Of a stretch of DNA of 64,000 nucleotides, positions 25,801 to 34,355 are shown in pieces. The stretch comes from JAXDAY01 sp034679345 (GTDB lineage: Bacteria; Eisenbacteria; RBG-16-71-46; CAIMUX01; VGJL01), in the NCBI GenBank assembly GCA_034679345.1, contig JAXDAY010000033.1:1-64000 (forward strand), read 5' to 3'. The translations under genes and the position numbers were made by a program. Within the stretch, counting starts at the first letter, position 1. Every line of letters begins with the position of its first letter. The notes beneath the pieces were generated by a model that saw only the letters and a program-made list of their open reading frames with translations, searched no databases and had not been told where the DNA came from.

Positions 25801-27659
25801 ACGACGTAGGTCTCGGCTCCCTTCCGCAAACAGACCTGCGCGCCCTCCACGGGGCTCCCGTGACGGTCCAGGACCGACACCGTGACGGCGTTCTGGCCGA
25901 TCGCGATGCTCGCCGGGGCGACGACCTGAGTCTCTTCCGGAGCTCCGGTCCAGCATTCGACCGCGGGGTCCCCCATCAGGTTGTTCCAGTGCGACCAGAT
26001 GACGACGTGGTTGTAGTCCACCGTGTTGTAGTTGAGATACATCTCGTACTTGCCGCGCGTCAGAGCCGCTCCCAGGTTGTAGTGCCCCGTGTAGAGGAGT
26101 CCGTAGTAGATCCCATAGTGCATGCAGTTGTTGTACCGGGTGTGGGTACCGAGCGTCGCCGTTCCGATGGCGCCGATCCCCCCCTTGGGTGAACCGACCG
26201 CCCCGGCCCGCAGGAAGCCCTCGCTCCGCGCCGCCGTGTCATCTGCGAACGACCCTGTGTCACAGGTGATGGTGACGACGAAGGGCATCTTCCAGCCGTT
26301 CGAGAGGGCGTAGGTGTTGCTGTTCGACCAGCCGCTCATGTTCCAGTATCCCCGATAGCTGAAGACTGTGTCGCCCCGGTTCAAGGCCGTCGTCATTTGA
26401 GAGACGAAGTTCCCCGAGTAGATCGTGTCGACCTGCGTGTAGCCGAGGTCGACCAGTCGATTCTTGATCCACTGCTGGACCTGAACGCAGCTGTAGCCCG
26501 ATTGATTCGGATCGCCGACGACGCACGCCCGCTGGAACCAGGGCAGATCCTGCGCGACATAGGGCGTCGATTCATAGCCCACAACTTTCTGAACGACGAG
26601 CTCCAGCTCCGTGTTCGAGGTGACCGAGAGCCGCCCGACGTGGAGATCGGAGAGGATGTCGTTGCCCTCGAGCTGGGTGTAGGGATGATCCCCCTCCCCG
26701 GAGTAGCCAGAGAGGTTCTCGTACCACGTCGGTATCGCGATCGTTCCGTTGGCGTCACCGACGAGACAGACGTATTCGGGCGGATTCTCCCAGGTGTCGT
26801 AGGCGTTCTGGATGAATGCCTTGATATTTTCCTTCGTGGTGCCGGTCTCGCCCGTCGTCGCGAGGTAGACGGGCTGCCCCTTCCGATTCCGCCAGTCGAT
26901 GAGAGGCTGAAGCCGGGAGGTGACCTGGCTGCTGTTCGGGCAGATCAGCAGGTAGGTGCCGTTCTCGATCGTGACTCCCCGCGGAAGCTCGTAGTTCACG
27001 ATCAGTTCCCGGTAGAGCCGGTCGAAGCCTGGCGGTATCGAGGCGTGAGCCCTTCGCCTCGGATTCTCCGGATTGGTCCCTTCGAAGCGGATGTCGACCT
27101 TCACCCTGCCCGCGATCCTGAGGGTCCCGCGGGCCGGGTTGTAGCGAACCGGCTGGAAGGTGAGCGGCACGACCCGAAGATTGCGGCTCAAGGCCGGAGA
27201 GCCGATCCGCGCGATCTCAGTCTCGCCGAAATCGTCCCTGGAGTAGGCCGCCGCATCCAAGGCGAGCTCGCTGGAGCCCTCATCCTGCATGGGGAAGAGC
27301 CGGTATCCCGCGAGCTCCTCCTGGTCCTCGACGGTCACCTCGATCTCGACGCCCGCGTCGTCCGGGATCATGACGAGCCGCGTGAAGGTGGGAAGGGCAG
27401 GCTGCCCGATATCTCCAGTCAATCCGCCTCCGGGGATCGTCACCGACTGATACCGCTCGCTCCCCATCGAGATCTCCTCGACGCCCATGACGGGAAGCGC
27501 GAAGCGCAGGCTCAGCCCGTCCTCCGAGCTCGACAGAAGCTCGATCTCCGGAATCGCGTCCATCGGGATCGTTGTGGCGTTCCGGATCTCGGTGACGGCG
27601 CTCGCGGCGGTCGCGGAAACCAGGATGCACAGCATGCTCAGGGATGAGAAAAGACGCAT
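22824..27659 (-). CDS. Giant exported peptidase C25 (gingipain-like) protein with FlgD-type C-terminal domain
   Basis: This 1,611-residue exported protein has these domains in order: a signal peptide (1-21), a propeptide-like beta region, and a C25 fold (about 235-580, with WRNRKGQPVYLATTGETG and VCLVGDANGT). After these come an Ig-like domain, and a carboxypeptidase regulatory-like domain near AGTIHGTVTNQSWGGAPI. An immune-inhibitor-A-like beta domain (DDMEHDRGWTAGDP) follows, then the FlgD/T9SS-style tail beginning NRPNPFNPRTTIRF. The Cys is present in VTITCDTGSF. The catalytic His region reads YRGYWNMSGW, with Ser where the sister protein at 29732 has HGW, so activity is doubtful. Gingipain relatives act outside the cell and cut after Arg or Lys; specificity here cannot be read. 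Confidence 0.88.
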   Translation of the reverse strand: MRLFSSLSMLCILVSATAASAVTEIRNATTIPMDAIPEIELLSSSEDGLSLRFALPVMGVEEISMGSERYQSVTIPGGGLTGDIGQPALPTFTRLVMIPDDAGVEIEVTVEDQEELAGYRLFPMQDEGSSELALDAAAYSRDDFGETEIARIGSPALSRNLRVVPLTFQPVRYNPARGTLRIAGRVKVDIRFEGTNPENPRRRAHASIPPGFDRLYRELIVNYELPRGVTIENGTYLLICPNSSQVTSRLQPLIDWRNRKGQPVYLATTGETGTTKENIKAFIQNAYDTWENPPEYVCLVGDANGTIAIPTWYENLSGYSGEGDHPYTQLEGNDILSDLHVGRLSVTSNTELELVVQKVVGYESTPYVAQDLPWFQRACVVGDPNQSGYSCVQVQQWIKNRLVDLGYTQVDTIYSGNFVSQMTTALNRGDTVFSYRGYWNMSGWSNSNTYALSNGWKMPFVVTITCDTGSFADDTAARSEGFLRAGAVGSPKGGIGAIGTATLGTHTRYNNCMHYGIYYGLLYTGHYNLGAALTRGKYEMYLNYNTVDYNHVVIWSHWNNLMGDPAVECWTGAPEETQVVAPASIAIGQNAVTVSVLDRHGSPVEGAQVCLRKGAETYVVGLSDAAGEVELGVNAATAGEMLLTVTQHNRQPYLGTIQVAGAAKYVAYEASSIDDDASGESVGNGDGTLNPGETIELRVQLKNYGIQNATAVEATISSDDPYVTIVDGEETFGDIAGNGSAWSADDFGVTLSADCPHGRTIRLSLDVVSGSDAWHSIIDLGAVAADLVADGYHLYNVGGNGRLDPGETGQISIILRNDGEAVGESPIATVLSMSEHFDFPKSIGSYPSVNVGGTGENTSDPFTIHVSPDCFPGYVGGIRVLLEFSGGMRDTTDLQIPIGQRASTDPTGPDRYGYVAYDNTDAAYPEAPVYNWIELDPAYGGSGATEVILGDYGDYQDKSKVVDLPFPFVYYGESFTKATICSNGWVSMGSIFNAEYRNWTIPGAGGPEAMIAPFWDDLYQQSGTSKVFTKYDAANHTWTVEWSRMKNIVGGQTETFEVILFDPAYHPTETGDGEILFQYSQISNIDGTDGYATTGIENRMQDDGVLWTFFNVYTPGSANLTANRAIRFVPTEEVLAGTIHGTVTNQSWGGAPIADATVTIAENGHQYQTEQNGSYLATEAPGVYTVIASHASFEPDTVSNVQLLPGSSEQIDFSLRDILAPTILHTARATTSDTIGPYLIRATILDYSSIAQAELHYRIDGGTFTQLNMIAEGSGSYTANIPGQPWTTTIEYYIYARDSGSNEATAPPGAPEELYRFYVAPTVALYTDDMEHDRGWTAGDPDDTATSGIWVRVDPNATYHDQTMVQPEDDHTPLDGRFCWVTGNTPPGGTEGENDVDGGWTTLTSPRLNLAVDGIVVLRYYRWFTNDTANNPGEDAWIVEVSDDDGLTWTTLEQTLQSDRSWKLMEFDLGSVIDFTDQVRVRFVAQDNLGPSVVEAAVDDFAILATGLLGADAGEPGGVASFGLEQNRPNPFNPRTTIRFSLERDGSARLTVFDIAGRAVRILADGARPAGVHSVEWDGRDDAGHPLPSGIYLYRVESGSAQRTRKMILLQ

Positions 27660-27906
27660 CAGCTCCTCCAGGGATGCTTATAGGAGAATGCGCGGACCAC
27701 TCCATCGCGGACGCCGTCCGGAACAGGGCGGCGCAACCGTCTGAATTATACACGAGTCCGGCTGGTCTGGGACACCCCAACACGCTGGGGAAAACCTCGC
27801 CAGTCGCGAGGCCCGCAGCGGGTAGGGACTCCACCGGAGGGGGGCGATCGTGGTAGAATTGCGGTGCTTCCGGTCAGAGGCTCATAACCACCTAGGGGTA
27901 ATCACG
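27660..27906. other. Divergent promoter region between the C25 gene and the beta-helix gene
   Basis: This 247-base region holds both promoters. GGAGGA-type sites lie at each end. A clear operator or sigma-70 promoter is not visible to me. No RNA gene is seen. Confidence 0.35.
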
Positions 27907-29565
27907 ATGAAGAAACTGCTCTCGCTCGCCATGTTACTCGCCATTTGCGCCGCTCCCATCGGGGCGGCGACCATCAATGTCCCGGCCGATTATCCCACGA
28001 TCCAGGCAGGGGTTAACGCGGCCAACGCGGGCGATGTCGTCCTCGTGGCCCCGGGAACCTACTCGGATGTGGTCCACCAGCCCGGCGGAGGCGACACAAC
28101 CCGCTGCGCGGTGATCATGAAATCCGGGGTCACTCTCCGCGGCTCCGGGCCGGGCGCCACCGTCATCAACGCCGACTCCCTTGGACGGGGCGTCCACTGC
28201 TCCAACATCACGGGTGTCACGATCCGCGACCTGACCGTCCGGCGGGCCTTCGCCCCGGTCTACGGTTCGGCCATCCTGGTGAAGGACACCTCCAGCGTCG
28301 CGATCTTCAACTGCGAGATCGCGGACAACTACGACGGCGGGATCATCTACATCAAGGATTGCTCAGGGACGATCAGCAACACCACGATCCGCAACAACCT
28401 CGCCAAGCAGGGCGGCGGGCTGTCGATCGAGGAGCGGTGCAACCCCACCGTCATACGTTGCACCATCGAGGACAACGAAGCTCCGAGCGGCGGGGGCGTC
28501 TTCGTCCGGGCCGGATCGACCCCCCGGTTCGAGAGCTGCACGATCCAGGGGAATCTCATCAACGCCTTGGGCAGCTCCGGCGGCGGAATCCAGATCGTGA
28601 ACTCATCGCCCACCATCATCGACTGCAAGATCCTCGACAACATCTCCGACGGAGGCGGCGGAGGCATCGGTCTGTTCGACAGCGCGATCGCCACGATCAC
28701 GAAGACGACGATTCAGGGCAATCGAACGGTGGGCGACTACGGCCCCGGTGGAGGAATCTTCTGCGCCGAGAACTCCAGCCTCACGATGGACGACTGCCTC
28801 GTCGCCCGGAACTCCGTGGAGGGAGAGAGCTCGGACGGGGCCGGGATGTACTTCTTCTTCGCCACCGATGTCCACCTGAACCAGGTGACCATCTCCGCCA
28901 ACGCCAACCACAGCGGCCAGGCGGGAGCGGCGGGCGGGATCACGGTGTTCTTCTCCTCCCCGACGATCGAGAAGTCGATCATCAGCCACAACGACCCGGG
29001 CAGCGCCATGGCATGCATTGATGCCGGCGACAATCCGATCGTCTCGTGCACGGACATCTTCGGCAACCAGGGCGGCAATGCGATCTGCGGGACGGACGCG
29101 GGGCACAACTTCTCTCTCGATCCTCTCTTCTGCGACCTCGCAAACGACAATTTCCGGCTCCAGATGACCTCCCCCTGCTATCCCGGCAACCATCCGGATG
29201 GCGGCTCGGCATGCGGCCGGGACCGGATCGGCGGCGTCGATCCGGGCTGCAATCCAGCGGATGCGGCGGAAGGAGAGACGATCCCCGCTTCGAGCCGGAT
29301 TCTCGGCAACGATCCGAACCCGTTCCATCCGGCGACGACGATCTCATTCGAGCTGACGCGGCAGACCCGGGTCCGGCTCGGCATCTTCGACGTCGCCGGC
29401 CGGCAGATCCGCCTCCTCGCCGACGAGCCGCTCCCGGCGGGGCGCCACCAGGTCCGCTGGGATGGGAAGACCGAGGACGGTCAACTCGCACCGAGCGGCG
29501 TTTACTTCTACAGGCTGGATGGCGGCGATTTGCGCCAGACCCGAAGGATGGTCCTGGCCCGCTAA
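27907..29565 (+). CDS. Exported right-handed beta-helix protein with FlgD-type C-terminal domain
   Basis: This 552-residue exported protein has a signal peptide (MKKLLSLAMLLAICAAPIGA). It begins the parallel beta-helix with the common motif INVPADYPTIQAGVNAA and APGTYSDVV. About ten irregular coils follow, rich in Asn, Gly and Cys (repeated NTTIRNN, CTIEDNEAPSGGG). The tail from NDPNPFHPATTISFELTRQ to the end is a FlgD-like Ig domain with WDGKTEDGQLAPSGVY. Beta-helix proteins bind or cleave polysaccharides or act as adhesins; no catalytic set is obvious. The ATG at 27907 was chosen for the signal peptide. Confidence 0.85.
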   Translation: MKKLLSLAMLLAICAAPIGAATINVPADYPTIQAGVNAANAGDVVLVAPGTYSDVVHQPGGGDTTRCAVIMKSGVTLRGSGPGATVINADSLGRGVHCSNITGVTIRDLTVRRAFAPVYGSAILVKDTSSVAIFNCEIADNYDGGIIYIKDCSGTISNTTIRNNLAKQGGGLSIEERCNPTVIRCTIEDNEAPSGGGVFVRAGSTPRFESCTIQGNLINALGSSGGGIQIVNSSPTIIDCKILDNISDGGGGGIGLFDSAIATITKTTIQGNRTVGDYGPGGGIFCAENSSLTMDDCLVARNSVEGESSDGAGMYFFFATDVHLNQVTISANANHSGQAGAAGGITVFFSSPTIEKSIISHNDPGSAMACIDAGDNPIVSCTDIFGNQGGNAICGTDAGHNFSLDPLFCDLANDNFRLQMTSPCYPGNHPDGGSACGRDRIGGVDPGCNPADAAEGETIPASSRILGNDPNPFHPATTISFELTRQTRVRLGIFDVAGRQIRLLADEPLPAGRHQVRWDGKTEDGQLAPSGVYFYRLDGGDLRQTRRMVLAR

Positions 29566-29591
29566 GACATTGGCGCGCGCGCCGAGGGATT

Positions 29592-29626
29592 CCCCCCCCC
29601 CGCTCCTGTCCCGGGAACGGGGGGGG
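29592..29626 (+). terminator. Poly-C/poly-G hairpin after the beta-helix gene
   Basis: Ten C bases (29592-29601) can pair with eight G bases (29619-29626), flanked by pairing GCGCGC tracts. It lies 27 bases after the stop. Homopolymer runs of this kind are also a frequent place for length errors in assemblies. Confidence 0.5.
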
Positions 29627-29731
29627 CGCGCGTTGATCGGAATGGCCGCAACTCGTGTGGTAGTATCTCCCAACGACCGGTCCCAGAAGGGCGTTCAGGG
29701 GGGTGTTCGGGGAGATTCCCGGGGAGGAGCG

Positions 29732-32700
29732 ATGCGGACCATCCTTTGCTTGGCAATCCTGGTCGGTAGTTTCGGGGCCGCGCTGGCCGTCGAGACCCCG
29801 CCCGCAACTTCGACGGCGCTCCCGAGCCATGTGAGGACCTCGCATGGGGCTGCGCTACTGACAGTCGACGACGCGAGCGAGACGCCGTTCGCGCGACCCA
29901 CGATGCGGTTCCTGGTGCTGCCTCCCACGACCGGAGAGGCGAGGGTGCGGTTGCTGCCATCGACGGATACCGGAGAAGTCCCCGATCTCGAGGTGACCGC
30001 CGGCGCGCCAATGGTCCTTCGCGGCCTGCGTCTCTTGCCGATCCAGATCGCGCCGCCGGCCGATGGGTCGGGCAAGACCGCTGCGCTCTCCGCGGGCCCC
30101 ATCGAGATCGACATCCGTTACGAGGAGTCCTCCGCCGGCGTCGCCGCGAATCCCGCGCCGATCGTGCGTGGACGAGGCTTCTTCGATGCCTTTCGCCCGT
30201 GGATCCCGGTGGAGAACATGGCGGAGATCCAGTCGGAGGGCGAGGGAAGCTACGTCATCGTGACCGATCCCGACTTCGAGAGCGCGATCGCGCCTCTCGC
30301 CGACTGGAAACGCGCCACAGGACTCGATGTCATCGTCATGACGACGGACGAGACCGGCTTCAGCGCCGCCGCCATCAAGAACGAGGTGTCCCGCCTCTAT
30401 CATGAATCGGAGCGACCGCCACAGTACCTGCTCCTCGTCGGGGACGCGCCTGATCAGTCCTTCTCCGGCGGTGTTCCGGCCTTCGACTACCATGGAATCA
30501 TCTCCGACCATTCATACTCCACGATCGACGGCGACGACTTCCTCCCCGACCTGACCGTCGGCCGCCTCTCGGCTCGTTCGGTAAGCGATGTCCAGACCAT
30601 GGTCGCGAAGATCTTGAGACACGAGCAGGACCCCTACACGGAAAGCGGGACCGATTGGTTCGGTCGCGGCCTCGTGGTCGGTGCCGACTACGGCTCCTCG
30701 ACCCCCGTCGCGGTCAGCAAGTGGTGCAAAGACGAACTGCTGGAGGTCGGCTTCTCGACGGTGGACGAGGTCTACTATCCGCCGTGGTGGAGCGATCACC
30801 TGCATCTGATTCCCACGTCGATCAACTCCGGCGTGTCGATCGTGAGCTATCGGGGTTGGGCCTATGGGATCCACGGTTGGGAGCCTCCTCACTTCACCAC
30901 CACGGAGATCGACGGCCTCACCAACGGATGGATGCTGCCGGTCGTCTTCAGCTTCGTCTGCCAGAATCTCGACTTTCGCGAGCCGACCTGCTTCGGCGAA
31001 GCCTGGCTGCGGGCGGGAAGCCCGACGCAGCCCAAGGGGGCCGTCGCCTTCATAGGAAACAGCGAGCCCTGGTCCCACACTCGATTCAACGACGCCGCGG
31101 CGATCGGCGCGTTCACCTCGATCCGAAACGGGGACCACCGGCTGAGCGCCATCATCCAGAGCTTCAAGTTCCAGTGGCTTGTCGAGTTCCCGACCGAGAT
31201 CCCGTACGAGGGAGCTGAGAAGGAATCGGTGGAGTTCTACTTCCACATGTACAACCTCCTCGGCGATCCGGAGATGGAGATCTGGACGGCGCCGCCGATG
31301 GCAATCGCGGTCGACCACCCGACGAGCGTCCCCTCGGGCAGCAACTTCGTCATGGTCAGCGTGCGGGCCGCCGAGGGCGATGAGCCGGTCGTCGGGGCTC
31401 GTATCGGAGTGAGCCGGAACAACCAGCCGATCGGCGCCGCTTGGACCAACGAATCCGGCATCGCCCGCGTCTCGTGCGGCATCCAGGGCGCCGGGGCTCC
31501 CGTCGTCGTGACCGTGACGGGCAAGGGCGTCGATCCATACATCGGAAGCGTCGATGTGACCGAAGGGTCGGCCTACCTATCCCTCGAGAGCTTCGCCGTG
31601 GACGACGACATGGAGGGCGCGAGTCGCGGGAATGCGGATGGGATCCCCAATCCCGGTGAGCGGCTCGAATTGCGCCCGGCGCTGCGCAATCAGTCGGGCG
31701 CCGCCGCGACGGGGATTGGCGCGATGCTCGATCCCTCCGGCGCCGAAACGTTCTGCACGATCATCACCGGATCGGCCGAGTACCCCGACCTGCTGGGCGG
31801 GGCCAGCGCGGAGCCGGTCACGCCCTTCGTCGTCGAGCTGCTCCCGACCGTCGCCAATGGACAGGTCGGATCGTTGCGTCTCGAGGCGATCTCCGGCGGG
31901 ATCTACTCCGAATCCGAGATCCGCATGGCGGCGCGCGCAGCCGATCTCCGCCACGAGTCATCCGAACTCGACTCCGACCTCGCCCCTGGGACGAGCGCGA
32001 ATCTCGGGGTGCGTCTGCGCAACGACGGCGCGATGGCATCGGCGAACGTGAGCGCCATCCTGCGCACGATCTCGCCCGAGTACCTGTCGGTTCAGGACTC
32101 GACGGCGTCGTTCGCCATGATCCAGCCCGGCGAGACGGGGCTCTCCGCGGAGGCGTTCTCCGTCGCCGCAAGGCCGGAGGCGGCAGTAGGGAGCGTGGCG
32201 ACGATGCGACTGCTCCTCGAGGGGGAGGACGGCCAGGTCAGCGAAACCTCCTTCTCGATTCAGATCGGCGCCGTCGATCACAGCGCGCCTCTCGGTCCGG
32301 ATGCCCACGGCTACTACGCCTATGACAACTCGGACACCGACTATCCCGATGCGGCGCCGGTCTTCGACTACGTCAACTGCTCGCCGGTCTATGGAGGAAG
32401 CGGGACGAAGCTGAATCTCGGCAACAACAAGACCGTCACGGTCGATCTTCCGTTCCAGTTCACGTACTACGGGAAGCCATACGGCCGGATCGCGGTGTGC
32501 GACAACGGCTGGATCTCGTTTGACACCTCGGACTACTATGATTTCTACAACTGGCACATGCCGAACATCTACGGCAACGCGCTGCAAGTGTCCCCCTTCT
32601 GGGACAACCTCGATCCGACCCGCAAGCGCTACGGGGTCGTGATGGGCGACGGGATCTACACGTGGCACGATGCCGAGAACCACCGTTTCTTCGTTGAGTG

Positions 32701-33553
32701 GAGCCGGCTACCGAACTTCAACCCCCTCTTCGACGATCTCCAGACCTTCCAGGTGATCCTCTACGATCCCGAGCATCACGCCACTCCGACGGGCGACGGC
32801 ATCATCGAGTTCCAGTACAAGCAGGTGGTCAACAACGATTACGACCGGATGTACGCGACCGTCGGCATCGAGGACGAGTCGGAGCACGTGGGGCTGGAGT
32901 GCACCTATTCGAATACCTATCCCGCCGCCTCCGCGCCGCTCTCCTCGGGTCTCGCCATCCGTATCACGACACAGCCGGCGCGGTTCAACCCGCCTTCGCT
33001 CTCCCGCTTCTCCGCCTCCCCCATGGGATCCCGCATCCTGCTAACCTGGGAGCCGAAAGACGAGAGGCGAATCGGAGGCTACAGAGTCTATCGCTCCGTA
33101 GATGCCGGTTTCGAGCGACTCACGGAAACGCTTCTCGATCCCTCCGTCAGGAGTTACGTCGACGAGAGCGCGAGCGCCGAGTCGAGCTGCGTTTATCGGA
33201 TCGGCTCGGTCGATCCCTTCGGCCGCGAGACGATTCTCGGGCCCTTCCCGTACGCGGGGATCGTCCCCGGACGCGCGAATCTCGCGCTGGACGCCAGAAC
33301 GCCGAATCCGTTCCGTGGAGGGCTCGAGCTCACCTACTCATTGCCCGGCCGTCTGCCGGTCGAGCTGCAGATCCACGATCTCGGCGGCCGCCTCGTGCGC
33401 ACCCTGGTCGGAGGGGTCGTCGACGCCGGAAGCTGGACGGCGGTCTGGGACGGGCGGGACGACGCCGGCCGGGATCTGCCGAGCGGGATCTATCTGTGCA
33501 GACTGAGGGCGGGGAGCGAGAGCCGGAGCCTGAAGCTCACGCTTCTGCGCTAG
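29732..33553 (+). CDS. Giant exported peptidase C25 (gingipain-like) protein with FlgD-type C-terminal domain, second copy
   Basis: This is a 1,273-residue sister of the protein at 22824-27659. A signal peptide (MRTILCLAILVGSFGAALA) is followed by a propeptide and the C25 domain. The C25 domain shows LADWKRATGLDVIVMTTDE, LLLVGDAPDQSF and the Cys in VFSFVCQNLDF. The His region reads YRGWAYGIHGW, so both members of the catalytic pair may be present. Ig-like domains follow, then a fibronectin type III domain (SRILLTWEPKDERRIGGYR) and the FlgD-like tail (TPNPFRGGLEL, then WDGRDDAGRDLPSGIYLC). It is the likelier active enzyme of the pair. The ATG at 29732 follows GGGGAGGAG. Confidence 0.88.
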   Translation: MRTILCLAILVGSFGAALAVETPPATSTALPSHVRTSHGAALLTVDDASETPFARPTMRFLVLPPTTGEARVRLLPSTDTGEVPDLEVTAGAPMVLRGLRLLPIQIAPPADGSGKTAALSAGPIEIDIRYEESSAGVAANPAPIVRGRGFFDAFRPWIPVENMAEIQSEGEGSYVIVTDPDFESAIAPLADWKRATGLDVIVMTTDETGFSAAAIKNEVSRLYHESERPPQYLLLVGDAPDQSFSGGVPAFDYHGIISDHSYSTIDGDDFLPDLTVGRLSARSVSDVQTMVAKILRHEQDPYTESGTDWFGRGLVVGADYGSSTPVAVSKWCKDELLEVGFSTVDEVYYPPWWSDHLHLIPTSINSGVSIVSYRGWAYGIHGWEPPHFTTTEIDGLTNGWMLPVVFSFVCQNLDFREPTCFGEAWLRAGSPTQPKGAVAFIGNSEPWSHTRFNDAAAIGAFTSIRNGDHRLSAIIQSFKFQWLVEFPTEIPYEGAEKESVEFYFHMYNLLGDPEMEIWTAPPMAIAVDHPTSVPSGSNFVMVSVRAAEGDEPVVGARIGVSRNNQPIGAAWTNESGIARVSCGIQGAGAPVVVTVTGKGVDPYIGSVDVTEGSAYLSLESFAVDDDMEGASRGNADGIPNPGERLELRPALRNQSGAAATGIGAMLDPSGAETFCTIITGSAEYPDLLGGASAEPVTPFVVELLPTVANGQVGSLRLEAISGGIYSESEIRMAARAADLRHESSELDSDLAPGTSANLGVRLRNDGAMASANVSAILRTISPEYLSVQDSTASFAMIQPGETGLSAEAFSVAARPEAAVGSVATMRLLLEGEDGQVSETSFSIQIGAVDHSAPLGPDAHGYYAYDNSDTDYPDAAPVFDYVNCSPVYGGSGTKLNLGNNKTVTVDLPFQFTYYGKPYGRIAVCDNGWISFDTSDYYDFYNWHMPNIYGNALQVSPFWDNLDPTRKRYGVVMGDGIYTWHDAENHRFFVEWSRLPNFNPLFDDLQTFQVILYDPEHHATPTGDGIIEFQYKQVVNNDYDRMYATVGIEDESEHVGLECTYSNTYPAASAPLSSGLAIRITTQPARFNPPSLSRFSASPMGSRILLTWEPKDERRIGGYRVYRSVDAGFERLTETLLDPSVRSYVDESASAESSCVYRIGSVDPFGRETILGPFPYAGIVPGRANLALDARTPNPFRGGLELTYSLPGRLPVELQIHDLGGRLVRTLVGGVVDAGSWTAVWDGRDDAGRDLPSGIYLCRLRAGSESRSLKLTLLR

Positions 33554-33587
33554 GCCGGGCCGCGCGAATGACGCGAGACGGCGCGGA

Positions 33588-33956
33588 CTAACCTTTCGAA
33601 ACGATTCGGATCGCCTCCTCCTCCGTCGAGGCGCTCGGCACGACGTCGAGGAACCGCACGACACCGAGCACGAGGGCCGCGCGGGGCGGAATTGCGCACA
33701 AGCACAGCTTTCCGCCGGCGTTGGTGACCGAGGTGAAGCAGGACGCCAGGATCCCGACCCCTGCGCTTGCGAGCCGGGTCACGTTCTCCAGGTGGATCAC
33801 GATGCGCTCGGCGCGGGCGTGCGCCATCGCCTGCACCTGGTCCAGGAAGGCGTAGCACTCCGGTCCGCTATCCAGCACGCCGCTCAGGCGCATCACGATC
33901 GCGCCCGAGGGGGCGTGTTCCATCCGTTCCACATGCAACTTGTCCCAGTCCGTCAT
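33588..33956 (-). CDS. STAS-domain protein (anti-sigma factor antagonist-like)
   Basis: This small 122-residue cytoplasmic protein has the STAS fold. The beta-alpha pattern is GAIVMRLSGVLDSGPECYAF, then RIVIHLENVTRLASAGVGIL, where SAG at the loop matches the phosphorylated Ser of SpoIIAA-type antagonists (usually DSxG). Such proteins bind anti-sigma kinases and are released by PP2C phosphatases; one such phosphatase is encoded in this window at 56703-57686. It lies 20 bases after the ArsC-like selenoprotein on the same strand, so they are probably co-transcribed. The ATG at 33956 follows GGAGGGAAG. Confidence 0.85.
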   Translation of the reverse strand: MTDWDKLHVERMEHAPSGAIVMRLSGVLDSGPECYAFLDQVQAMAHARAERIVIHLENVTRLASAGVGILASCFTSVTNAGGKLCLCAIPPRAALVLGVVRFLDVVPSASTEEEAIRIVSKG

Positions 33957-33976
33957 CTTCCCTCCAAGGCGACCGG

Positions 33977-34327
33977 CTACGTCAGGTACTCGCCGTACGC
34001 CCCTTCCTCGAAACCGACCAGCAGGACCGTCCCTTTCCTCAGGGTCGGGGCACGGAGATTGCCGGTCGGACCGAGAATGTGGGCGCGCAGCGTCTCATCG
34101 TCCGGAGGCGACTTCTTCATGTCGAAGGTGACAACCTTCTTCCCCTTCGCGACCACGATCCTCGAAGCCGAACGGGCGATCGCGAGAGCCTCTTTCGCGC
34201 CGAGCTTGCTCTTGCCCGCATCCACGGTCTCTCTCGACGTCACGCCCACGTGCGCAAGGTACCCTTGCGCCTTGGCGCAGCTGGTTCAGCCTCTGCGAAG
34301 ATAGCTCCAGTCGATCCGCCTCGCCAT
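33977..34327 (-). CDS. ArsC-family selenoprotein (Sec at codon 14, UGA at 34288-34286)
   Basis: Read from the ATG at 34327 through one TGA, this gene encodes 116 residues starting MARRIDWSYLRRGUTSCAKA. The U-T-S-C motif occupies the place of the CxxC redox motif in ArsC/Spx-like thioredoxin folds. The rest (ETVDAGKSKLGAKEALAIAR, VAKGKKVVTFDMKK, GPTGNLRAPTLRKG) matches a small ArsC-like family in which Sec or Cys forms are known, as I recall. A start after the TGA, at the GTG 34249, would delete the first strand and active site. The ATG has GGAGG five bases upstream. A perfect GU-loop hairpin follows the UGA. The substrate is unknown; arsenate reduction itself is not shown. Confidence 0.88.
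34252..34288 (-). promoter_or_regulatory. Candidate SECIS element after the UGA of the ArsC-like gene
   Basis: The hairpin GCGCAAGGGUACCUUGCGC (34270 to 34252 on the minus strand) is a perfect 7-8 bp stem with loop GGUAC or its inner GUA. The loop begins 23-24 bases after the UGA. The position and the GU in the loop match bacterial SECIS rules. Confidence 0.75.
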
Positions 34328-34355
34328 GCTTCCTCCCTTGCTGCGGATCCCGCTC

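Noticed and set aside
22551..26192. Very long plus-strand open frame antisense to the C25 gene
   Set aside because: It is opposite to a gene with clear domains. Its Arg/Val/Asp-rich translation with no motif is typical of GC-rich antisense frames.
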